A stretch of 64,000 nt of DNA from Physella acuta (lineage: Eukaryota; Mollusca; Gastropoda; Physidae), in the NCBI RefSeq assembly GCF_028476545.1, contig NW_026731924.1, positions 962,001-1,026,000 on the forward strand, given 5' to 3'. The translations under genes were made by a program, and so were the position numbers. A model generated the notes under the pieces. It had not been told where the DNA came from and did not search any database. It saw only the letters and a list, made by a program, of their open reading frames with translations. Of this stretch, positions 48,301-60,300 are shown one piece after another. The first letter of the stretch is position 1. Every line of letters begins with the position of its first letter.

Positions 48301-51300
48301 TGACCACATCATATGCCACACAGACAAGACAAGCACTGACCACATCATATGCCACACAGACAAGCACTGACCACATCATATGCCACACAGACAAGCACTG
48401 ACCACATCATATGCCACACAGACAAGACAAGCACTGACCACATCATATGCCACACAGACAAGACAAGCACTGACCACATCATATGCCACACAGACAAGCA
48501 CTGACCACATCATATGCCACACAGACAAGACAAGCACTGACCACATCATATGCCACACAGACAAGCACTGACCACATCATATGCCACACAGACACGCACT
48601 GACCACATCATATGCCACACAGACAAGCACTGACCACATCATATGCCACACAGACAAGCACTGACCACATCATATGCCACACAGACAAGCACTGACCACA
48701 TCATATGCCACACAGACAAGCACTGACCACATCATATGCCACACAGACAAGCACTGACCACATCATATGCCACACAGACAAGCACTGACCACATCATATG
48801 ACACACAGACAAGCACTGACCACATCATATGCCACACAGACAAGCACTGACCACATCATATGCCACACAGACAAGCACTGACCACATCATATGCCACACA
48901 GACAAGCACTGACCACATCATATGCCACACAGACAAGCACTGACCACATCATATGCCACACAGACAAGCACTGACCACATCATATGCCACACAGACAAGA
49001 CAAGCACTGACCACATCATATGCCACACAGACAAGCACTGACCACATCATATGCCACACAGACAAGACAAGCACTGACCACATCATATGCCACACAGACA
49101 AGCACTGACCACATCATATGCCACACAGACAAGCACTGACCACATCATGTGCCACACAGACAAGACAAGCACTGACCACATCATATGCCACACAGACAAG
49201 ACAAGCACTGACCACATCATATGCCACACAGACAAGCACTGACCACATCATGTGCCACACAGACAAGACAAGCACTGACCACATCATATGCCACACAGAC
49301 AAGCACTGACCACATCATGTGCCACACAGACAAGACAAGCACTGACCACATCATATGCCACACAGACAAGCACTGACCACATCATGTGCCACACAGACAA
49401 GACAAGCACTGACCACATCATATGCCACACAGACAAGCACTGACCACATCATATGCCACACAGACAAGCACTGACCACAGCATATGCCACACAGACAAGC
49501 ACTGACCACATCATGTGCCACACAGACAAGCACTGACCACATCATATGCCACACAGACAAGCACTGACCACAGCATATGCCACACAGACAAGCACTGACC
49601 ACATCATATGCCACACAGACAAGCACTGACCACATCATATGCCACACAGACAAGCACTGACCACATAATATGCCACACAGACAAGCACTGACTACATCAT
49701 ATGCCACACAGACAAGACAAGCACTGACCACATCATATGCCACACAGTCAAGCACTGACCACATCATGTGCCACACAGACAAGACAAGCACTGACCACAT
49801 CATATGCCACACAGACAAGCACTGACCACATCATGTGCCACACAGACAAGACAAGCACTGACCACATCATATGCCACACAGACAAGACAAGCACTGACCA
49901 CATCATATGCCACACAGACAAGCACTGACCACATCATATGCCACACAGACAAGCACTGACCACATCATATGCCACACAGACAAGACAAGCACTGACCACA
50001 TCATGTGCCACACAGACAAGACAAGCACTGACCACATCATATGCCACACAGACAAGACAAGCACTGACCACATCATATGCCACACAGACAAGACAAGCAC
50101 TGACCACATCATATGCCACACAGACAAGCACTGACCACATCATATGCCACACAGACAAGCACTGACCACATCATATGCCACACAGACAAGCACTGACCAC
50201 ATCATATGCCACACAGACAAGCACTGACCACATCATATGCCACACAGACAAGCACTGACCACATCATATGCCACACAGACAAGCACTGACCACATCATAT
50301 GCCACACAGACAAGCACTGACCACATCATATGCCACACAGACAAGACAAGCACTGACCACATCATATGCCACACAGACAAGCACTGACCACATCATATGC
50401 CACACAGACAAGCACTGACCACATCATATGCCACACAGACAAGCACTGACCACATCATATGCCACACAGACAAGCACTGACCACATCATATGCCACACAG
50501 ACAAGCACTGACCACATCATATGCCACACAGACAAGCACTGACCACATCATATGCAACACAGACAAGCACTGACCACATCATATGCCACACAGACAAGCA
50601 CTGACCACATCATATGCCACACAGACAAGCACTGACCACATCATATGACACACAGACAAGCACTGACCACATCATATGCCACACAGACAAGCACTGACCA
50701 CATCATATCCCATAGTTTCTCCACTAAAGGTTCTATGTTGAGGGCAGATCTTTCCGAGCGCCTGAATGGTGGATTCTGGGTCAGGCATGTCACTGTATGG
50801 TGCCTACAAGATTTTTATTTTTATTTTATTCATCCATTGACAAGTAGCTCCATCTAAGTCTGTCCTGTGTGTGTCTACTGTGTATGTGTTTAGTGTGTCT
50901 ACTGTGTATGTGTTTAGTAAGTCCACTGTGTCTGTGTTTAGTGTGTCCACTGTGTTTAATGTGTCCAGTGTGTCTATGTTTAGTGTGTCCACTGTGTCTG
51001 AGTTTAGTGTGTCCACTGTGTCTGAGTTTAGTGTGTCCACTGTGTCTGTGTTTAGTGTGTCCACTGTGTCTGTGTTTAGTGTGTCCACTGTGTCTATGTT
51101 TAGTGTGTCCACTGTGTCTGAGTTTAGTGTGTCCACTGTGTCTGAGTTTAGTGTGTCCACTGTGTTTGTGTTTAGTGTGTCCACTGTGTCTGTGTTTAGT
51201 GTGTCCACTGTGTCTGAGTTTAGTGTGTCCACTGTGTCTGAGTTTAGTGTGTCCACTGTGTCTGAGTTTAGTGTGTCCACTGTGTCTGAGTTTAGTGTGT

Positions 51301-54300
51301 CCACTGTGTCTGTGTTTAGTGTGTCCACTGTGTCTATGTATAGTGTGTCCATTGTGTCTGTGTTTAGTGTGTCTACTGTGTCTATGTTTAGTGTGTCCAG
51401 TGTGTCTATGTTTAGTGTGTCCACTGTGTTTGTGTTTAGTGTGTCCACTGTGTTTGTGTTTAGTGTGTCTATGTATAGTGTGTCCACTGTGTCTGTGTTT
51501 AGTGTGTCTACTGTGTCTATGTTTAGTGTGTCCAGTGTGTCTATGTTTAGTGTGTCCACTGTGTCTATGCTTAGTGTGTCCACTGTGCCTATGTTTAGTG
51601 TGTCCACTGTGCCTATGTTTAGTGTGTCCACTGTGTCTGAGTTTAGTGTGTCCACTGTGTCTATGTTTAGTGTGTCCACTGTGTCTATGTTTAGTGTGTC
51701 CACTGTGTCTATGTTTAGTGTGTCCACTGTGTTTGTGTTTAGTGTGTCCACTGTGTCTGTGTTTAGTGTGTCCATGTTTAGTGTGTCCACTATGTCTATG
51801 TTTAGTGTGTCCACTGTGTCTATGTTTAGTGTGTCCACTATGTGTGTGTTTAGTGTGTCCACTGTGTTTAGTGTGTCCACTGTGTCTGTGTTTAGTGTGT
51901 CCACTGTGTCCACACTTAGTGTGTCCACTGTGTCCACGCTTAGTGTGTCCACTGTGTTTAGTGTGTCCACTGTGTCTGAGTTTAGTGTGTCCACTGTGTT
52001 TAGTGTGTCCACTGTGTCTGAGTTTAGTGTGTCCACTGTGTTTAGTGTGTCCACTGTGTCTATGTTTAGTGTGTCCACTGTGTCTGAGTTTAGTGTGTCC
52101 ACTGTGTCTGAGTTTAGTGTGTCCACTGTGTCTGAGTTTAGTGTGTCCACTGTGTCTGTGTTTAGTGTGTCCACTGTGTCTATGTATAGTGTGTCCACTG
52201 TGTCTGTGTTTAGTGTGTCTACTGTGTCTATGTTTAGTGTGTCCAGTGTGTCTATGTTTAGTGTGTCCACTGTGTCTATGTTTAGTGTGTCCACTGTGTT
52301 TGTGTTTAGTGTGTCCACTGTGTTTGTGTTTAGTGTGTCCACTGTGTTTGTGTTTAGTGTGTCCATGTTTAATGTGTCCACTGTGTCTATGCTTAGTGTG
52401 TCCACTGTGCCTATGTTTAGTGTGTCCACTGTGTCTATGTTTAGTGTGTCCACTGTGTCTGAGTTTAGTGTGTCCACTGTGTTTAGTGTGTCCACTGTGT
52501 CTATGTTTAGTGTGCCCACTGTGTCTGTGTTTAGTGTGTCCACTGTGTCTGAGTTTAGTGTGTCCACTGTGTCTATGTTTAGTGTGTCCACTGTGTCTGA
52601 GTTTAGTGTGTCCACTGTGTTTAGTGTGTCCACTGTGTCTGTGTTTAGTGTGTCCACTGTGTCTGAGTTTAGTGTGTCCACTGTGTCTGTGTTTAGTGTG
52701 TCCACTGTGTCTGAGTTTAGTATGTCCACTGTGTCTATGTTTAGTGTGTCCACTGTGTCTGAGTTTAGTGTGTTCACTGTGTTTAGTGTGTCCACTGTGT
52801 CAGATTTTAGTGTGTCCACTGTGTCTATGTTTAGTGTGTCCACTGTGTCTGAGTTTAGTGTGTCCACTGTGTTTAGTGTGTCCACTGTGTTTGTGTTAAG
52901 TGCGTCCACTGTGTCTATGTTTAGTGTGTCCACTGTGTCTGAGTTTAGTGTGTCCACTGTGTCTGTGTTTAGTGTGTCCACTGTGTTTAGTGTGTCCACT
53001 GTGTCTGTGTTTAGTGTGTCCACTGTGTCTATGTATAGTGTGTCCACTGTGTCTGTGTTTAGTGTGTCCACTGTGTCTGTTTAGTGTGTCCACTGTGTTT
53101 AGTGTGTCCACTGTGTCTGTGTTTAGTGTGTCAACTGTGTCTGAGTTTAGTGTGTCCACTGTGTCTGTGTTTAGTGTGTCCACTGTGTCTATGTATAGTG
53201 TGTCCACTGTGTCTGTGTTTAGTGTGTCTACTGTGTCTATGTTTAGTGTGTCCAGTGTGTCTATGTTTAGTGTGTCCACTGTGTCTATGCTAAGTGTGTC
53301 CACTGTGCCTATGTTTAGTGTGTCCACTGTGCCTATGTTTAGTGTGTCCACTGTGTCTGAGTTTAGTGTGTCCACTGTGTCTATGTTAAGTGTGTCCACT
53401 GTGTCTATGTTTAGTGTGTCCACTGTGTCTATGTTTAGTGTGTCCACTGTGTTTGTGTTTAGTGTGTCCACTGTGTCTGTGTTTAGTGTGTCCATGTTTA
53501 GTGTGTCCACTATGTCTATGTTTAGTGTGTCCACTGTGTCTATGTTTAGTGTGTCCACTATGTCTGTGTTTAGTGTGTCCACTGTGTTTAGTGTGTCCAC
53601 TGTGTCTGTGTTTAGTGTGTCCACTGTGTCCACACTTAGTGTGTCCACTGTGTCCACGCTTAGTGTGTCCACTGTGTTTAGTGTGTCCACTGTGTCTGTG
53701 TTTAGTGTGTCCACTGTGTCTATGTTTAGTGTGTCCACTGTGTCTGAGTTTAGTGTGTCCACTGTGTTTAGTGTGTCCACTGTGTTTAGTGTGTCCACTG
53801 TGTCTGTGTTTAGTGTGTCCACTGTGTCTGTGTTTAGTGTGTCCACTGTGTCTGTGTTTAGTGTGTCCACTGTGTTTGTGTTTAGTGTGTCCACTGTGTC
53901 TAGTGTGTCCACTGTGTCTGTGTTTAGTGTGTCCACTGTGTCCACTGTGTCTAGTGTGTCCAGCTTACCTGAGGTATGGATCTTTTTCATTCAAAATAAA
54001 ATCCAAGACCCACCTGAGGTGGTCACCAGTCAGATCCCCTACAACAAACAAACCACGGGTTAACAAATGAGTACATCAGTCAGGTACTCAGTACATCAGT
54101 CAGGTACTCAGTACATCAGTCAGGTACTCAGTACATCAGTCAGGTACTCAGTACATCAGTCAGGTACTCAGTACATCAGTCAGGTACTCAGTACATCAGT
54201 CAGGTACTCAGTACATCATTCAGGTACTCAGTACATCAGTCAGGTACTCAGTACATCAGTCAGGTACTCAGAACTTGGGTCAGGTACACAAAATTGGAGT

Positions 54301-57300
54301 GTTAAACCTCTGCTAAAAAGCAAGATCTACAAACATGTTCTAAAAACAAGATCTACAAACGTGGGCTACAAACATGTTCTAAAAACATGGGCTACAAACA
54401 TGTTGTAAAAACAAGTCTACAAACATGTTCTAAAAACAAGATCAATAAACATGGGCTACAAACATGATATAAAAACAAGTCTACAAACGTGGCTACAAAC
54501 CTCGTATAAAATCTACCAGACATGTGATGGCTGCCACCCTGACATCACGGAATATTCCGGGCTGGGCATAATCTTTGAAAACATCTGAGTCTATTGGCAG
54601 GTGACCCAGCTTCTGAAGGGTCCTGATAGTGTACAGGCAGCTGTGGGTGGGGGGGGGGGGGGAGTGTTATGATAGTGTACAGGGAGTGGGTTAAAAGAAA
54701 GTGTACTCTAACTGGTGCTGACAGATGGGAGTGATTGACTTACCTGACAGATGGGAGTGATTGACTTACCTGACAGATGGGAGTGATTGACTTACCTGAC
54801 AGATGGGAGTGATTGACTTACCTGACAGACGGGAGTGATTGACTTACCTGACAGACGGGAGTGATTGACTTACCTGACAGACGGGAGTGATTGACTTACC
54901 TGACAGATGGGAGTGATTGACTTACCTGACAGATGGGAGTGATTGACTTACCTGACAGACGGGAGTGATTGACTTACCTGACAAATGGGAGTGATTGACT
55001 TACCTGACAAATGGGAGTGATTGACTTACCTGACAGATGGGAGTGATTGACTTACCTGACAGATGGGAGTGATTGACTTACCTGACAGATGGGAGTGATT
55101 GACTTACCTGACAGACGGGAGTGATAGACTTACCTGACAGACGGGAGTGATTGACTTACCTGACAGATGGGAGTGATTGACTTACCTGACAGTGACCGTG
55201 TATCTGTAGCAGGGCATGAGTTTCTCTAGATTTAAGCACCGCACCACCTCCTCCAGGACTTGCTTGGTTTCTGTTGACAATGTGTCTGATGTCACAACTT
55301 GCCTGTCAGTGACAAGAGCAATGTGTCAGGTCAGAAACTTAGCCATTAGTTGAGGTGACACTTAGGTTGTTGGTTGGGGTGACACTTAGGTCATTGGTTG
55401 GGGTGACACTTAAATCATTGGTTGGGGTGACACTTAGGTCATTGGTTGGGGTGACACTTAGGTCATTGGTTGGGGTGACACTTAGGTCATTGGTTGGGGT
55501 GACACTTAGGTCATTGGTTGGGGTGACACTAAAAGACTGAAGCTGACCCTGTGATGAGTGAGACATTGGTGACAGCAGGTGTGATGCTTGCAGACAGAGC
55601 TTCCACTAGGGCGGCACGGTAATAGTTGTCAGACCACTGGAAATAAAATTTTAAAATAGTTGTCAGACCACTGGAAATAAAAATTTTAAAATAGTTGTCA
55701 GACCACTGGAAATAAAATTTTAAAATAGTTGTCAGACCACTGGAAATAAAATTTTAAAATAGTTGTCAGACCACTGGAAATAAAATTTTAAAATAGTTGT
55801 CAGACCACTGGAAATAAAATTTTAAAATAGTTGTCAGACCACTGGAAATAACATTTTAAAATAGTTGTCAGACCACTGGAAATAACATTTTAAAATAGTT
55901 GTCAGACCACTGGAAATAAAATTTTAAAATAGTTGTCAGACCACTGGAAATAACATTTTAAAATAGTTGTCAGACCACTGGAAATAAAATTTTAAAATAG
56001 TTGTCAGACCACTGGAAATAAAATTTTAAAATAGTTGTCAGACCACTGGAAATAAAATTTTAAAATAGTTGTCAGACCACTGGAAATAAAATTTTAAAAT
56101 AGTTGTCAGACCACTGGAAATAAAATTTTAAAATAGTTGTCAGACCACTGGAAATAAAATTTTAAAATAGTTGTCAGACCACTGGAAATAAAATTTTAAA
56201 ATAGTTGTCAGACCACTGGAAATAAAATTTTAAAATAGTTGTCAGACCACTGGAAATAAAATTTTAAAATAGTTGTCAGACCACTGGAAATAACATTTTA
56301 AAATAGTTGTCAGACCACTGGAAATAAAATTTTAAAATAGTTGTCAGACCACTGGAAATAAAATTTTAAAATAGTTGTCAGACCACTGGAAATAAAATTT
56401 TAAAATAGTTGTCAGACCACTGGAAATAAAATTTTAAAATAGTTGTCAGACCACTGGAAATAAAAATTTTAAATAGTTGTCAGACCACTGGAAATAAAAT
56501 TTTAAAATAGTTGTCAGACCACTGGAACCACATTTTAAAATAATTGTCAGACCACCGGAAATAAAATTTTAAAATAGTTGTTAGACCACTGGAAATAAAA
56601 TTTTAAAATAGTTGTCAGACCACTGGAAATAAAATTTTAAAATAGTTGTCAGACCACTGGAAATAAAATTTTAAAATAGTTGTCAGACCACTGGAAATAA
56701 AATTTTAAAATAGTTGTCAGACCACTGGAAATAAAATTTTAAAATAGTTGTCAGACCACTGGAAATAAAATTTTAAAATAGTTGTCAGACCACTGGAAAT
56801 AAAATTTTAAAATAGTTGTCAGACCACTGGAAATAAAATTTTAAAATAGTTGTCAGACCACTGGAAATAACATTTTAAAATAGTTGTCAGACCACTGGAA
56901 ATAAAATTTTAAAATAGTTGTCAGACCACTGGAAATAAAATTTTAAAATAGTTGTCAGACCACTGGAAATAAAATTTTAAAATAGTTGTCAGACCACTGG
57001 AAATAAAATTTTAAAATAGTTGTCAGACCACTGGAAATAAAAATTTTAAATAGTTGTCAGACCACTGGAAATAAAATTTTAAAATAGTTGTCAGACCACT
57101 GGAACCACATTTTAAAATAATTGTCAGACCACCGGAAATAAAATTTTAAAATAGTTGTTAGACCACTGGAAATAAAATTTTAAAATAGTTGTCAGACCAC
57201 TGGAAATAAAATTTTAAAATAGTTGTCAGACCACTGGAAATAAAATTTTAAAATAGTTGTCAGACCACTGGAAATAAAATTTTAAAATAGTTGTCAGACC

Positions 57301-60300
57301 ACTGGAAATAAAATTTTAAAATAGTTGTCAGACCACTGGAAATAAAATTTTAAAATAGTTGTCAGACCACTGGAAATAAAATTTTAAAATAGTTGTCAGA
57401 CCACTGGAAATAAAATTTTAAAATAGTTGTCAGACCACTGGAAATAAAATTTTAAAATAGTTGTCAGACCACTGGAAATAAAATTTTAAAATAGTTGTTA
57501 GACCACTGGAAATAAAATTTTAAAATAGTTGTCAGACCACTGGAAATAAAATTTTAAAATAGTTGTCAGACCACTGGAAATAAAATTTTAAAATAGTTGT
57601 CAGACCACTGGAAATAAAATTTTAAAATAGTTGTCAGACCACTGGAAATAAAATTTTAAAATAGTTGTCAGACCACTGGAAATAAAATTTTAAAATAGTT
57701 GTCAGACCACTAGAAATAAAATTTTAAAATAGTTGTCAGACCACTGGAAATAAAATTTTAAAATAGTTGTCAGACCACTGGAAATAAAATTTTAAAATAG
57801 TTGTCAGACCACTGGAAATAAAAATTTTAAAATAGTTGTCAGACCACTGGAAATTAAATTTTAAAATAGTTGTCAGACCACTGGAAATAAAATTTTAAAA
57901 TAGTTGTCAGACCACTGGAAATAAAATTTTAAAATAGTTGTCAGACCACTGGAAATAAAAATTTTAAATAGTTGTCAGACCACTGGAAATAAAAATTTTA
58001 AATAGTTGTCAGACCACTGGAAATAAAATTTTAAAATAGTTGTCAGACCACTGGAAATAAAATTTTAAAATAGTTGTCAGACCACTGGAAATAAAAATTT
58101 AAAATAGTTGTCAGACCACTGGAAATAAAATTTTAAAATAGTTGTCAGACCACTGGAAATGGAAATAAAATTTTAAAATAGTTGTCAGACCACTGGAAAT
58201 AAAATTTTAAAATAGTTGTCAGACCACTGGAAATAAAATTTTAAAATAGTTGTCAGACCACTGGAAATAAAAATTTTAAATAGTTGTCAGACCACTGGAA
58301 ATAACATTTTAAAATAGTTGTCAGACCACTGGAAATAAAAATTTTAAATAGTTGTCAGACCACTGGAAATAACATTTTAAAATAGTTGTCAGACCACTGG
58401 AAATAACATTTTAAAATAGTTGTCAGACCACTGAAAATTAAATTTTAAAATAGTTGTCAGACCACTGAAAATAAAATTTTAAAATAGTTGTTAGACCACT
58501 GGAAATAAAATTTTAAAATAGTTGTCAGACCACTAGAAATAAAATTTTAAAATAGTTGTCAGACCACTGGAAATAAAATTTTAAAATAGTTGTCAGACCA
58601 CTGGAAATAAAATTTTAAAATAGTTGTCAGACCACTGGAAATAAAATTTTAAAATAGTTGTCAGACCACTGGAAATAAAATTTTAAAATAGTTGTCAGAC
58701 CACTGGAAATAAAATTTTAAAATAGTTGTCAGACCACTGGAAATAAAATTTTTAAATAGTTGTCAGACCACTGGAAATAAAATTTTAAAATAGTTGTCAG
58801 ACCACTAGAAATAAAATTTTAAAATAGTTGTCAGACCACCGGAAATAAAAATTTTAAATAGTTGTCAGACCACCGGAAATAAAATTTTTAAATAGTTGTC
58901 AGACCACTGGAAATAAAATTTTAAAATAGTTGTCAGACCACTAGAAATAAAATTTTAAAATAGTTGTCAGACCACTGGAAATAAAATTTTAAAATAGTTG
59001 TTAGACCACTGGAAATAAAATTTTAAAATAGTTGTCAGACCACTAGAAATAAAATTTTAAAATAGTTGTCAGACCACTGGAAATAAAATTTTAAAATAGT
59101 TGTCAGACCACTGGAAATAAAATTTTAAAATAGTTGTCAGACCACTGGAAATAAAATTTTAAAATAGTTGTCAGACCACTGGAAATAAAATTTTAAAATA
59201 GTTGTCAGACCACTGGAAATAAAATTTTTAAATAGTTGTCAGACCACTGGAAATAAAATTTTAAAATAGTTGTCAGACCACTAGAAATAAAATTTTAAAA
59301 TAGTTGTCAGACCACCGGAAATAAAATTTTAAAATAGTTGTCAGACCACCGGAAATAAAATTTTAAAATAGTTGTCAGACCACTAGAAATAAAATTTTAA
59401 AATAGTTGTCAGACCACCGGAAATAAAATTTTTAAATAGTTGTCAGACCACTGGAAATAAAATTTTAAAATAGTTGTCAGACCACTGGAAATAAAATTTT
59501 AAAATAGTTGTTAGACCACTGGAAATAAAATTTTAAAATAGTTGTCAGACCACTGGAAATAAAATTTTAAAATAGTTGTCAGACCACTGGAAATGGAAAT
59601 AAAATTTTAAAATAGTTGTCAGACCACTAGAAATAAAATTTTAAAATAGTTGTCAGACCACTGGAAATAAAATTTTAAAATAGTTGTCAGACCACTGGAA
59701 ATAAAATTTTAAAATAGTTGTCAGACCACTGGAAATAAAATTTTAAAATAGTTGTCAGACCACTAGAAATAAAATTTTAAAATAGTTGTTAGACCACAGG
59801 AAATAAAATTTTAAAATAGTTGTCAGACCAGTGAGATACATTTTACCAAGGTGAGATAGTAAGATACACTTTACCAAGGTGAGATAGTGAGATACATTTT
59901 ACCAAAGTGGGATAGTGAGATCAATTTTACCAATGAGGGATAGTGAGATAAACTTTACCTTGTTTCTAGAGTTGTCATTGTATTTGAAAAGGTCCAGTAG
60001 GAACTTGGTGATCTCAGCCAGACACAAGTTGTGTGTGTCTCTCAGTCTAGCCATGGCCTGGGGCATGGTCTGAAATATAACAAGTCATGGTCTGAAATAT
60101 AACAAGTCATGATCTGAAATATAACAAGTCATGATCTGGGGCATGGTCTGAAATATAACAAGTCATGATCTGAAATATAACAAGTCATGATCTGAAATAT
60201 AACAAGTCATGATCTGGGGCATGGTCTGAAATATAACAAGTCATGGTCTGAAATATAACAAGTCATGATCTGAAATATAACAAGTCATGATCTGGGGCAT

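Noticed and set aside
40428-50706. CRISPR-like appearance of regular ~31-bp repeats
   Set aside because: There are no unique spacers; repeats are contiguous, and the setting is a eukaryotic intron.
50804-54063. Long frames on both strands (up to 755 aa, DTVDTLNT- or VSTVSVFS-type)
   Set aside because: They come from a 24/18-bp satellite in a TAF2 intron whose unit length is a multiple of three and lacks stops on both strands. No start context, no domain.
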